Shown here one piece after another: positions 39,269 through 50,703 of a DNA stretch of 64,000 nucleotides. The notes under the pieces are model-generated. The model did not search any database and was not told where the DNA came from. It was given only the letters and a program-made list of their open reading frames with translations. Location: NCBI GenBank assembly GCA_964019135.1, contig OZ025249.1:36593759-36657758 (forward strand). The letters run 5' to 3'. Position numbers and translations under genes: made by a program. The stretch is from Arenicola marina (taxonomy: Eukaryota; Annelida; Polychaeta; Arenicolidae). Numbering within the stretch: the stretch's first letter is position 1; the number at the start of each line of letters is the position of its first letter.

Positions 39269-39325
39269 GTGGTTAAGTCGGTGCTTTGTGGTTAAGTCGG
39301 TGCTTTGTGGTTAAGTCGGTGCTTT
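39269..39325. repeat. 19-bp triplication of the A-box word
   Basis: GTGGTTAAGTCGGTGCTTT occurs three times in tandem. Copies A, B and the fourth copy have it once. Confidence 0.95.
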
Positions 39326-40267
39326 GCCCGTCTGACCGTACGCCGGATGATTCGGTCATTGCTTTCATCTGATGCTGCCAGGAGGCTCCCATGGCACGTA
39401 GACAGCAAGCAATCTGATGGTAACTAAGAAACGACGCTTGTTTATTTTGGGCTGTCTGTGTACGTGTCTTATAGCCGCAAAAACTTATCCTAAATCCTTG
39501 TTAAAATGAAAGATAGCAATAACTTCCATTGCAAATCTACACTGATTTAAGCCATGTTTAGCAGCATGCCACAAACAAGCCACTTCGCCGAGCGCAACAC
39601 TACACTGTAGTGTCAAGGCAAAGGCGTAAATTGCAATAGAAATGAAAGCGAAAAACTAACGAATAAAGTAAGTTTATTGTATTCTGGGTCCAGGCACCAC
39701 TTTCGTCATTGTCAGTCGCAACTAGAATTCATAAAAACCATATTCACGGTGATTACGGATGGTACTGCTATGACAGGCTTAACTCTCACCGACGTAGCGT
39801 TATAAGTTGGACATTCTGAAATTCTGAAGTTTTCAGCATCGGTTCACAAAAACAGTTACGGGATGAAATTCTGCATGGCAGCAACACAATTGTCGCCCCA
39901 CAAAAATATAAATTTGTAATTTACACAGTCGCGAGGACCGCCAGGGGTATTTATTTATCATTACCCCTTCCGTGGCTCGCCACGTCGTAGCTTCTGGTGC
40001 CCTATTATGCGTTCAATTTCTTTTAACCATAAATTCACAAAGCAGGAAGCAAACTGTAACAGCAGTACAATGGGAGAAGTACTGGATAGCGTCGGTTGCA
40101 GTCAAAGAAAAGGCAATCGAAAAAGGTTATCCTGGTCACGGCACCAAAAACCATCAATGCGATGCATAAGGGATTTTGTCTTGAATACACGGTACGTGTA
40201 TTCTATCATCGAGGTTTTTACGCCCGGACATTTTGCATTATCACAATTTTAGTTACTATTTTTGTAA

Positions 40268-41728
40268 CCCGCGCGCACGCTAAGATCGGATACGCACAAC
40301 ACAACTACAGAAACACATTTGTGTGGGAATATCGTCCTGGATTTATTGTTAAGTCAAACCTGTATGAAGCACATTGTAACTTTATGACAGCTGTACAGAC
40401 AATATGAGATATTTGAGGTGATAACCATCCTAATAATCAAAAACCTTCACCACGTAACAATGTGGAATTAACTGGCTAACAACCCTAACCTCTTGAAGAT
40501 TCACGCTACGGACACTGTATAACAACACTTTTCCCGAATGCGCGGTTCCACCAGGTGTATTGAATTGGGAAATGGTGTTTCACACAACGTTAGACCCGGA
40601 TTTAATCTTCGGGGATATTTACAGGAAGTCTTTGAACCGCCAATTATCGGATTTTCAATGGAAATTTTGCCATCAAACGTTAAACTGCAATAAATACCTG
40701 CGCCAGTTCAAAATCATAGGTAGCCCCAATTGTCCGTTCTGTGACGACATGGTAGAATCTATCTATCACTGCTTCACCAAATGCTGCCACTTTAAATAAT
40801 CAAAAGCCCTTTTTGAAGTGTTTTTCAAGAAACTCCTGCGCACTAGAAATCCGCTGAATGATTTTACGATATGTTTCGGCTTTACCCAAATCGAACATGC
40901 ACAGGCACCCTCAAACGTTATTAGCTACCTACTTAACCTGTGCAAACACTCCGAGTGGCTCTCCCGAAAACTTAAAGCTAAAGGCAGGATATCCCCAACT
41001 TAGGCAATTTTTAACAATACTCTACACACCAAGATAAAAGATGACCATTTTTGTACCCGTAATACGAAGTACGCACGGACTCTATTTAAAGATAAATGGG
41101 GCCGTAATAATTTCTTATGCCAAGTAGATAAGGACTTAATCCATCTAGTATCGGTCAACCCATACGACCCTCCATGAACGAGACCTCAACAATCAACAGG
41201 CCTTTAACCTGTAGCCCACGGCAACGAGGGGCCGATAATCACCTCCTTCTTAACCACTAGGACCCCATAAGGTAGCTTTAAATAGCGATTTTAACCTATA
41301 TATACAAAATACCAGCAGGATATGCAGGCCCAGAAATGAAGCAACCCGCCCCCCCCCCTTCGACGCACATACCCAACAGTCCCCTGATATAATAAATACG
41401 GAGAAATTATAACATGTATTACCTTTCAGCCGCCCACAACAATGGAAAAACGTGGATTCAGAATTACGGAATGCATTAATCAATAGACATTTCGATGTGA
41501 CCCCGCTTTACGGCTGTTATATACTTTTATGTACCATGTTGTCAAATTGTTGATTTGAAATAAAACACAAATACCAACAACCCTGACCTTATAAGGTCTG
41601 ATATATTATAATTAAAATGTAATGCTTGATAATAAGCCGCTATTGTGTAATAGTTACATTATATATTAACCGACCTGAATGTCTCGTTAGCTGTACAAAC
41701 AAGAGGAGATATTTGAGGTGTTAACCAT
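40268..41728 (+). mobile_element. LINE 3' fragment inserted in the third unit copy
   Basis: The plus-strand frame 40560-41175, with stop codons, encodes a C-terminal LINE region. It contains FQWKFCHQTLNCNKYLRQF, then the zinc-binding type motif CPFCDDMVESIYHCFTKCC, and further on a segment ending VNPYDPP. A 3' UTR-like stretch with AATAAAACACAAATACC (about 41561) follows. The element lacks the reverse-transcriptase core. A host segment of about 75 bp (TATTCTATCATCGAGGTTTT onward) is present on both sides (40197-40267 and 41729-41802). That is too long for a target duplication and suggests recombination between unit copies. It is a different element from the LINE in copy A. Confidence 0.75.
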
Positions 41729-43812
41729 CATGTATTCTATCATCGAGGTTTTTACGCCCGGACCTTTTGCATTATCACAATTTTAGTTACAATTTTTTTG
41801 TCTCTTCATTTGAGGTAGACACTTGCGTATTGCCTATTTCATGTTACCGGGCTATGGACCATGGCCATATTTCTAAAACGGAAGTGACTCCCTTCCATCA
41901 AGCATGCAACTCGGACGAATTATGACTTTTTTTCTAATACCTCATCTAAGAAAGATGTAACGCTGCTCAATAATATAGATTCCTTTGTATAGCTCAAGAA
42001 ATGGAGTTGTAACTGTTTGAGTGCAATCTCAGGAGAAAGCAGGGGAGGAATATAACAGATTCTCCCATTCGTCATGTCCACACGGGGAATATTGTCGTTG
42101 TGTGCGTTGTTCAGGCCGAGCCACCGGGGGAACTCGCTATTCACAAAGCCAGCCAACAGACCCCGGTATTACGAGCTTCTTTAATTTATTTCAAGTCAAA
42201 AACGCCATAGCACTTACATAAGTGCTGTTTATATCTATGTTCATTGCAACTCATTAACACATTTTATTTACACAAATGTAGCACATGGATTACAAAAAAC
42301 ACACGATGATCTTGTTAAATTCATCTTCCTGCGCTCCAAAATGTCAGTTTTTCCCCATATTACGGCCACAAATAAACTATTTTTGACGCCGGTAAAGTGG
42401 AGTCCGTCACGACAGTCGGGTCCTCTAAGATAGCTATTATACTCTTTCCTTATAACTATTTCATTACGCAACCTGCTGCGCGGTCTATCCATCAATCGTT
42501 ATGCGGCTTTCATGATTACATCCATGAGGGTTCCCCATGAAAGAAATCCGTCCTCCAGTGGGTTTGATAATGAACATTCTGGCGAGGCGAGACTGAAAGG
42601 GGGAACCAGTGTGATTCCATGGATGATGAAGCTTAGCTGATACTATACAGAGCTAATCGTGCAGTTTTGCCTTCGTGATCCCGGCTTCCAAACCAATGTG
42701 GCACTTCTCTGCATCCTCCGCGAGGCTTGGTTTAATGAATGGCTATAAATCTTCTCGGAGAGAGATTAACAAGCAGCCATTTCCTCGTGCTACGGTTTAC
42801 ACGAAACGCCGTAATGCGCTTGTCGCACTTTGTTACACACTTCTCGCCTGGAAACACCGTCCCGACACCACACGGCCTAAGTACCGAGTATGTTAAAGCG
42901 TCAATTATACGTCAATGCACCGCCAAGCCGTAGCTGGGCAACCTTCAGTCTGCAGCCTTTTCATGTGTCCGAAGTGACAGTTTACTTTAGGAACTTGCAG
43001 CCATCACTGACCTTAAGACCGGCGTCTGAAGCCAACACTGACCTTACGACCGGCGTCTGAAGCCAACACTGACCTTACCTTATGACTGGCGTTTGGAGCC
43101 AACATTTCTACATATCAACATTTTTAAACTGTGATGAAATCAGCAATCTGATATACTTTTCCATATGGGCATACGGCTGATTTTCCCACCGGAAAAGTGT
43201 TTGGCTTCCATGTGGCGTTGTGATCCCATGGCAGTTCCCGCCCTTACCCCCGCCCCGCCCGGCCGCAGCCCCCGCACCGCACTGTCCCCGTCCCCGCCAC
43301 CGCCACCCCAAACCGCCACCGCCACCGCCACCGCCGTGACCCATCCCCGCCCCTGCGCCGCACAGCACACGCACAGCCCAGGCATCGCCTCCGCCTCCGC
43401 ATATCCGCCCCCGCACCGCCACGCACCGCCCCACCCCACCCAAACTCCCGTGCCCCCACCCCACCCAAACTCCCGTGCCCCCACCAACGCCCTTGACCCC
43501 ACCTACGCCTTTGACCCCACATGCGCCCCTGACCCCATCTACGCCCGTGACCTCACTTCTGCCACCGACACGGATCAATGCCGCGAGTCTGCCTCAACAC
43601 GAGGTCCTAGAGGGCGACCCAAGTGCGAATCCTATGGTCGGCCGCCGGCGTATTGCGAAGGGAAATCACCGCCATACCCCACGCTATTAATATTACACTG
43701 GTAAGACGAAATAGCCTACCCCAGGCAAAAGAAACTGCGAAGTGCCCCTTGCACACAAGTCACTATCAACCTCTGGCCCTTGAGGGCGGCCATAAAGGTA
43801 CCCGAGGGCACT

Positions 43813-43828
43813 AGTGTGACGTCACACT
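43813..43828. promoter_or_regulatory. 16-bp CRE-like palindrome (third copy)
   Basis: AGTGTGACGTCACACT is unchanged although nearby bases differ from copies A and B. Confidence 0.4.
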
Positions 43829-44686
43829 TGTCTGGCAACGACCCTCATTGTCTGATTATTTGTCGGTGGACGACGTCTCCGTGGATCCACAATGAATGTT
43901 CCACAGCCGACCCCCGTCTTTATTGTCTCTATCAGCTGCCCTCCATATCCCACGTGTCCATATTATTACGTGTCGCATTGGAACTGTCTGTTTATATCAT
44001 CCATCTATTGAGTATGTGTCTTGAGTAGGTTCAGGCCTCTTGTGTTCATGTCATCCCCTTTTTCCCCTTTCATTTGCATTTTTATTTTCTCTGCGTGCCG
44101 TTGTATCTATCTATCTCTTACACGATGTTTCTCTTTATCGTTGTGGCTGTGTTTTCACCTATTTAAATAGCTACCTCCTTATCCAAACTGCATGGGTAGT
44201 CTCAGGCACGTTATATTTCGCCTGTTTTCATGAAGGTCCATTTTGCAATTTTGGTTCCCTGGATGCATGTTATGCGTTTCTTCTACTTTCCTCCTTGATG
44301 TATATGCTTCTTTTACTTTCGTGTAACTCCCATTTGTATGTGTAACGGTAGCTCGAAACAGAGCATATTAAAGAAAAGCCCCTGGGCTAAACAGTCGACT
44401 GCGCAGGCGCACCCTTTCGCGGGTGTGACGAGTCACTTTTGATTCAACTGCTCGCCTGGCAGTTGCACGTTTACAGCCGCCGGCTTTTGGGCCTTCAAAA
44501 TCATGCAATTGACTTATCTGTTAACCTTTTAAATGCAACGAGTGACGAAATTGTTCTCCACATTGAACTTACTCTTCCACACGCAAAGCCGTTCATCGCC
44601 CTATGTTGAAATTTGAAGCAAAGTCGGTGGCCATTTGCAAAGAGAGTTTTGTATGAAAGTGGGTATGGGTATATAATTCCCCCAAT

Positions 44687-45129
44687 CGCTATGTCGTATT
44701 CTCGGCAGGCACTAACACCAACTAGAATGCGCGCACGAGAGGACGCGAAGGCGGCATTGCAAAAACGCGACGTGGATATCGCGAGTACGCGAAGATTAGG
44801 AAGCGATATTTATATCGCCGTGGCATTCTCGCGTTGTTCCGTTCTAGCGTTCTCGCGCTCTAATACTCGCGTTCCGGCAATCTCGCTTTCGCGTTCGGCC
44901 GTTGCTGCATTAACGCGATGTGACGATGTCACATTTGCATCGCTTTCCCGCACTCGCCTTATCTCGGTTGCCATCTCGCATACCCGCGATCTCGCATTCC
45001 CGCCCTTGCGTTCTCCTCACCTAGTACTTGCGTCCTCGCATTGTCGCCATCTCGCAATTTCGGCCGTGCTATTTCCGCCCGGCCGTTTTCGTTTTCGTAC
45101 TTGGTGCCCCGGGAGAATGCGACATAGCG
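44687..45129. mobile_element. Inverted-repeat element with TCGCG/CTCGC-rich core, copy 1
   Basis: The left end CGCTATGTCGTATTCTCGGC and right end GGGAGAATGCGACATAGCG are inverted repeats with a few mismatches. The core is a degenerate array of TTCTCGCG / GCATTCTCGC-like words. It produces a 186-codon serine/arginine-rich plus-strand frame (44613-45173) that I regard as spurious. It appears non-autonomous, with no transposase. Copy 2 is at 59188-59590. Confidence 0.7.
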
Positions 45130-45761
45130 AGCACCCTAACTCTGCGGCAATATGCAAAGTGACAACGTGCTAGAATCCCCTTCCTTTCCGCAAAATTTTT
45201 TTAAAATGACCCAATGAAACAATTTCCGGCTCACCGTTATCCCACTTGGCCGGATAATCCGCTTGTATGTTTTAAGTTTATTTCGGAATGGCCCAGCAAT
45301 TGGCCGGAGTTGGTATTGGCCCTTTTGGTTGTTCGTTCACCAACCGCATCCCTCCCCATATTTACATACAATATAACAACGGATTTAGGACGCTCACCCT
45401 TTGGAAAAGGCGTCGTGGAGGAGGAGGGGGGCATCGGTTAAACCAATGTTTGTGGGTTTGGGAAGGGGGGTTCACCGCTTAAACCATGGGCTTGGGCACA
45501 TAGGCGGCTCAGGCCCTCCGTGGTATCCCCCATGGGTCATATCTTCTCATGTATACTGTTCTATATTGACACATTTCTACCAACCCACGGCCCTTGTTCA
45601 CAATTTTATATGAACACTTTCTATGATCACACAACATATAGCCTGGCAAATAAAAATTCTTCCTCATGCCCTTACACGAACGCTGGCTGAAGGGGGAGGG
45701 AGGAGAGGGGGGGGGGGTAGGAATGAGGGGGGGGGACACACATGGAAGCGGCAGCACTCAC

Positions 45762-46508
45762 CGTCTTGGTGTTGCTGTACCGCAAGCTGCCGTTCCTCTG
45801 CAGCGTCCCCATCTTGACCTTGTTCTGGTCGATGAGCGCGTCTGCGCCCTCCAGGTTGGAGCACAGGCTCAACTCGTTCAGCTTCGGGATGGGCTAGACC
45901 TTGGGCCGGACGTCGCCGCCGGGGTAGCCGAAGTCCCACGCCGGCTGGCGTTTCAGCGTGATCTCGCGGGGGACCAGGCGGCGCACCGGGGCAAGGTGCG
46001 GCAGCTGGAGGTCGACGTTGTCGTAGGTTTCATCCGCCGGGGTAGGCTTCAAGGGATACATCCCCATGGCGGTAGCTGTATTCCTCCTCCTCCACGTGCA
46101 CCATGGCATCCAGGGACGCAACCCCGTGCACGTCTCCTGTGGTCATCATTTCATGAAGGGAGAGGGGTGGGGCGGCAGCGGCGTAGCCGTGGGACGGGGG
46201 CGGGTTTTGGGGTATCGGGAGTGGCGCGTGGGAGGGTTCATCCCGCTTGGTGCTGGTAGATCGCTGGTGCTGGGGGGGGTGGGGGGTGGGGGTGGGGACA
46301 CCACCAAAGCGTCGATGGCGGCAGCTCCTCGCCGACCTCGCACTCAAAGCTGGAGACAATGCTCTTGACACTGCGGGCTCGTCTCTCCTTCTTGCCGCCC
46401 ACCGCCCCCTCCTCTCTGGGGCGCGTGTTCTCCTGCAACGTCTGTGTGTCGTCAAGGTTACCGCGCACCCCCTGGTTCGGGATCGTGCTGCCGTAGTTCT
46501 TGGAAGAA
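45762..46508 (-). pseudogene. MYO18A: Myosin-XVIIIa-like exon 3 (PDZ-containing), copy 1, broken
   Basis: On the minus strand the exon lies between a TAG-CCTACAG acceptor at 46509 and a canonical GTGAGT donor at 45756-45761. It reads SSKNYGSTIPNQGVRGNLDD, later SVKSIVSSFECEVGEELP, then ETYDNVDLQLPHLAP and RRLVPREITLKRQPAWDFG, which is the lead-in to the myosin-XVIIIa PDZ domain. In that family the PDZ lies N-terminal to the motor and binds cytoskeletal partners. The PDZ core is missing: compared with the second copy about 195 bp (65 codons) are deleted between DFG and GDVR. A 17-bp deletion shifts the frame upstream, and an in-frame TAG precedes PIPKLNEL. Identification rests on the PDZ of copy 2 and the shared flanks. 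The motor domain is absent from the window. Confidence 0.65.
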
Positions 46509-48450
46509 CTGTAGGCTACATTTGGGGGAACAACCCATACTCACTTCAATTAGGTGGGCACAGCCACGAGATATGTTAAAGAATGGTTGGTGCTGCCCAT
46601 CTGCATTATCGCATCCCGGCAAATAAATGACGAAACACAATCTGATCCCTGCATCTGTAACATGCATGCATGGACCCCTTGAACATACGCCGCTGCCGGA
46701 TTACATTTGTAAAGCCTCAGATCAAAGGTCCGACACATGCATGTAGTAAAGAATGTCCTTTAAATACCTTGTTAAGCAACAAATAAATTGCCTATTAAAT
46801 GAAAAGTCGGGGGATAAGATATAACTGTGTTCACCCAAGTACCCAACTAATTTTCGTGTGCACAATTAACTCAATACAATTTCATCAGAGGCACGATATC
46901 GTTATTCGAAAGGGGAACAAGACATTGGGAACAATACACGGGTACAATCTGAACGTGTATTAAGCGAGTAAATAGTAACCAAGACAGGCTCACCTTTTGC
47001 GTCGTATCCTCCCACTTCGACGCACCCCGCTAGCGCCTGACGTGGTTGCAGCGATGGCATCTCGCGCTTCGTCACTGTCACTGTGTATGAATAAAGTTGT
47101 AAAACAACAATTAGCATACATCAAAGGTGTTCAGCACAGAAATAGACAGCGAGTAACAAATATTTGGGTGGGGTGGGTGGAATATGTGTAAGGGTCCAGA
47201 TGGGTTTTTTTTCCCACAATTATAGGGATATACTTTAAGTTCTTCTGTTCCACCAAATATATTAAATTCCTTTCACGAAGGTGGAAATGGATTACTCTTC
47301 CTCCCATCCGATTGGTCAAACAATATTTACATGGGGGGTGGGGGGCATAGTCCCCACTGAAAATGATAGTGCCATCCCTAAGCTGCAATTAAATACCTAA
47401 AACGTCCATTCAATGTTTCTGGGTACTGCCAGTCAATGTTTCTTCGTCTTATGCCGTGCTCCCAACAGATCACGGACAAACGGACATAAGCGTAATAACT
47501 AATTTATATAATAGACATAGAAGTATACGGACACATGTTTTCATCTTCGGGCAGTAAAAGCCTTATTAAGGTTTGAAATTTGACTGGCAAAAACCGCTCG
47601 CAAGGGTTTCTTTTTTATCATAAATGTCCGGTCTGTCCGGCATCAAAGGGGCACCCCCCCCCCCTCCCTCCCCTTCCAAAACAAACACTTGCATCAAATT
47701 AGTATACTTCCCCCCCGCCGGGGGTTATTGCCGAGGGAAATAAGAAAGACAATTAACGTTTTCTAATAATGATTGACCGGGTCCAATTTTCCCCCTTTTT
47801 GAAACTTTACTCTGTCAACAATGCCTGCTTCTCATAAAGCACCGTACTTCTGTTCGGTTCCGTAGCCCAGTCTGAGTGTACATACAACGATACGGGACGG
47901 AATATTTGTTCCCCGGTTCCGTAGCCCTCTTTGCTGTGTGTACGCAGCAGTCATGTGCAATGTCGTTTACTATTTAGCACAGTTGGTGAACATCTCCGTT
48001 AGAACGACTGTACGTTTTAAAGTGGCCATGCCCACCCCCCCCCCCCCCCAAAAAAAACGAAACATTTAAGTAAGCCTGAGCGGGGGGTGGGGTGTGGACC
48101 AATTCTTAACAGATGGGCTGATTACGGTTCGTATTATTATCATGCGGCATAATATATTGGGTTAAATTTATAATATAAAAAGATTATACACATTTGTATA
48201 GACATGACACATTGCTCTGACATGAACGAAATGAAGGGCTACAAATAGAGTTTATGAACTGCCAGGCCGTCCCCAAAATCTTTTATTTATAAACGCAATT
48301 TGAATTTCACGCCATACAAATCTTGACATTAGCGATCACCGCAAATGTGATTAATGGAAAGTAACAAGTGAAGCATACTGACCGCTAGCCCAGCCTCGCT
48401 ACCTGGCAAATTGCTAGAGTATAATTCTTGACTTCCCCATTGCACCTTAC
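46509..48450. other. Introns of the myosin-like gene copy 1
   Basis: Apart from the 87-nt exon, this is non-coding. It includes C runs at about 47656 and 48033-48049, and a repeated phrase GGTTCCGTAGCCC at 47858 and 47916. Copy 2 lacks nearly all of it (homology stops at about 46605 and resumes at about 48455). Confidence 0.55.
46994..47080 (-). pseudogene. Putative myosin-XVIIIa-like exon 2, copy 1 (87 nt)
   Basis: The minus strand shows an AT-rich pyrimidine-containing acceptor ending CATACACAG at 47081 and a GTGAGC donor at 46988-46993. The exon is 87 nt and starts and ends in the phase needed to join exon 1 (ending AG) to exon 3 (starting T). Joined that way it is open and encodes a serine- and arginine-rich segment including SDSDEARDAIAATTSG and RRSGRIRRKS. 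A second frame is also open, so length alone is weak evidence. The matching phase and splice sites are the support. The segment is deleted in copy 2. Its own sequence shows no lesion, but it belongs to a broken gene copy. Confidence 0.45.
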
Positions 48451-48521
48451 CTTCGGTCCACAGCGGCTTTCTTCGCGGCCTTCCTCCGTGGCAAACGTTT
48501 TGTCGCCTTGCCGCCTTCCAT
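48451..48521 (-). pseudogene. Myosin-XVIIIa-like first coding exon, copy 1
   Basis: An ATG at 48521 has A at -3 and G at +4, with an in-frame TAG 15 bases upstream, so it is the first usable start. The exon encodes MEGGKATKRLPRRKAAKKAA followed by VDR and ends CGAAG before a GTAAGG donor (48445-48450). The leftover two bases fit both the 87-nt exon and exon 3. A basic N-terminus is compatible with the lysine-rich start of myosin-XVIIIa, but this short piece is not diagnostic alone. Copy 2 keeps only its first part (62081-62129). Confidence 0.5.
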
Positions 48522-49022
48522 TGTTCCGGTGTACTAGAAACCCGGAAACCACAATCAACTTAGAAATTCCAAATGGACATAATCCCAAATCTGGCACATT
48601 TTAGTGACATTGTAGCACATGGAGGCTATACAGTTATTTGACATTGACCATTGTCATAAAGTCGATGCTTTTGATGTGCTCAAATTGTGGCATTAGTTCT
48701 CGGATGTACCGGGAGGTCGATTTCATGGCTGGCAGAGCTGAGCGCTGGGACCTTCCTCGGAGTGTCAACGTTTATGTGATCTGCTCAGCCCTGTGACTCG
48801 TGACAGCTTCTGGGATTGGCGGTACGCTAATATAAATACGGCGCCAGTCCCGAAGAGATAAGACTACCTTGGGGACAGGTCGAGACAGGACACCCGGCAT
48901 CACAGGAACTACCCACATCGCGGCGTCCAGCGGCGCTGCTGCCGCTCGGCCGGATCGTTCGGTGTTGTCCCCTGGTGTCCCTGGTGTCCCTGTTTTCACC
49001 TGTGGACTGTTGCCGGGACGTC
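48522..49022. other. Upstream flank of the gene copy, no gene seen
   Basis: Partly shared with block 2 up to about 48634 (TAGCACATGGAGGC). The rest is private to block 1 and leads into the minisatellites. I see no convincing promoter. Confidence 0.4.
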
Positions 49023-49290
49023 ACTGAGGCTGCCGTCCATGCCTCGTTGTTACTGAGGCTGCCGTCCACGCCTCGTTGTTACTGAGGCTGCCGTCCACGC
49101 CTCGTTGTTACTGAGGCTGCCGTCCACGCCTCGTTGTTGCTGAGGCTGCCGTCCATGCCTCGTTGTTACTGAGGCTGCCGTCCACGCCTCGTTGTTACTG
49201 AGGCTGCCGTCCACGCCTCGTTGTTACTGAGGCTGCCGTCCACGCCTCGTTGTTGCTGAGGCTGCTGTCCATGCCTCGTTATTGCTGAGG
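49023..49290. repeat. 29-bp minisatellite, about 9 copies
   Basis: The unit ACTGAGGCTGCCGTCCACGC plus CTCGTTGTT starts at 49023, 49052, 49081 and onward. Variation is small (CATGCC, TGCTGAGG). Three units form an 87-base reading-frame cycle on the minus strand. Confidence 0.93.
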
Positions 49291-49630
49291 CTGCCGGTCA
49301 TCGCCGGGACGTCGCTCGATCCGCCGGTCATCGCCGGGACGTCGCTCGATCCGCCGGTCATCGCCGGGACGTCGCTCGATCCGCCGGTCATCGCCGGGAC
49401 GTCGCTGGATCCGCCGGTCATCGCGGGGACGTCGCTCGATCCGCCGGTCATCGCCGGGACGTCGCTGGATCCGCCGGTCATCGCGGGGACGTCGCTCGAT
49501 CCGCCGGTCATCGCCGGGACGTCGCTGGATCCGGCGGTCATCGCGGGGACGTCGCTCGATCCGCCGGTCATCGCCGGGACGTCGCTGGATCCGCCGGTCA
49601 TCGCCGGGACGTCGCTGGAGCCGCCGACCA
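49291..49630. repeat. 30-bp minisatellite, about 11 copies
   Basis: The unit CCGCCGGTCATCGCCGGGAC plus GTCGCTCGAT repeats with exact 30-bp spacing, with CTCGAT/CTGGAT and GCCGGG/GCGGGG variants partly alternating. The minus strand (49700-49224) is an open frame of 158 codons: MVEYERQLQEQSGTNDSPT, then eleven SDVPAMTGGS decapeptides, then SLSNNEAWTAAS. The plus strand is open too (VIAGTSLDPP). I see no domain, and no splice or promoter evidence of expression. The whole segment is absent from block 2. Confidence 0.93.
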
Positions 49631-49762
49631 TCGCCTCAGCATTGGTGGGGCTGTCGTTCGTGCCTGACTGTTCCTGGAGCTGCCGCTCATATTCAACCAT
49701 AGTTCACGCCTGGCCATTACATATTATCCCATACGTTACCTTATTGTAAGGTTACCTTTGTG

Positions 49763-50703
49763 CAGTCATTGTGTTATATTCAACAGTAACTGTCTGCGAC
49801 ATTGAACACGTAGGCTACTTGTGGGTAAACTGCTAATTTTAAGAAAGTATCCAAAGTACATTGCACACGCGCATAGGCAAAATAGTTCTGTAAGTCTTTG
49901 AGCAAAGTTGCCATATGGTTCAGGTGCTTGACACAACGTGGACTTGAGTCGTGTTGGCGCTTGCAGCTTCACCTCGGTAAATTGTTTGATGGCGAATTAT
50001 TTCTTGAAGCGATTCAACCACCCGGGAGAGTACTTGAGATCAGCTGGGACACTGAGTTCTTGACCGAAGACTGACTTTAGTCATAAGTATTTCGTCCGTG
50101 ACTGAAGCACTCTTAGAGCATCGTTGAACCATGTGAGGAGAGCATTCTCCATGGCGGCATGTTGGGCGGATCGTATTCGGTGGACATCTTCTGAATCTGT
50201 GGTGACAGCCAGCCACTTGTCTCTTTTGCCGAAGATATCGCTAACGGTAGACCTGCTGTTGGAGATTCCCGACACACCAGTGAAATGGATGCTCGAGTTG
50301 CGTCTTTAGTGGGTATTCATCCTTGTAGAGGCAGATCTCGCGTCTCGCGTGTTGACGGTACAAGGAGAAATGTGTTGGCGCATCCAGCTTCACCTTGGTG
50401 AATTGTTTGATGGCGAATGGGTTCTTGAAGCGTTTGAACCACCCGGAAGAGTACTTAAAATCAGCTTTAGTCATAAGTATTTCGTCCGTGACTTTAGCAC
50501 CCTTAGAGCATCGTTGAACCATGTGAAGAGAGCATTCTCCATGGCGGCATGTTGGTTGCAGAAAAGCTGTGTCGGTGTCGGTGTCGGAAACCGAATGTCG
50601 GATTAACGGGGGCAATTAGCATTGTGGATATCCGTTCCAGGTTGAACTGTGTCGGATAGCGGGGTTTCGGATTAACGGGTATCGGATAAACGGGGTCTGT
50701 CTG
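49763..50703 (-). mobile_element. pogo/Tigger-type transposon remnant, copy 1
   Basis: Read on the minus strand, the element starts CAGACAGACCCCGTTTATCC at 50703, a pogo/Tigger-like terminus. It goes on with phrases of the CENP-B-like DNA-binding region: ISNSRSTVSDIFGKRDKWL (helix-turn-helix) and MENALLTWFNDA. Also present are VTDEILMTKADFKYSSGWFK and RFKNPFAIKQF, which resemble the second helix-turn-helix (SxGWxxRFK). The DDE catalytic domain is not visible. An internal duplication is clear: the GTTGGCGC...CTTCACCT...GGTGAATTGTTTGATGGCGA phrase occurs near 49953 and 50379. Stops and frameshifts make it non-functional. The low-coordinate end is set only by where homology with copy 2 starts (CAGTCATTGTG). 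Confidence 0.72.

Larger units (their letters stand above)
39147..44340 (+). repeat. Third macrosatellite copy, second part
   Basis: Resumes at GGGTTCTTATCGCTTTCC and follows the unit order: tRNA-like segment (39255-39360), TTTCAGCATCGGTTCACAAA (39833), the CGAGGACCGCCAGGGGTATT marker (39932), and the palindrome (43813-43828). It runs to GTAACTCCCATTTGTATG at 44340. A LINE fragment interrupts it at 40268-41728. A GC-rich spacer at 43240-43500 is longer than in copies A and B and creates alanine/glycine-rich spurious frames. At 44341 it is broken by the myosin/transposon block. Confidence 0.86.

Noticed and set aside
44613..45173. 186-codon plus-strand frame as a gene
   Set aside because: It lies over the GCG-word core of an inverted-repeat element and is frame-shifted in the homologous copy at 59190-59660.
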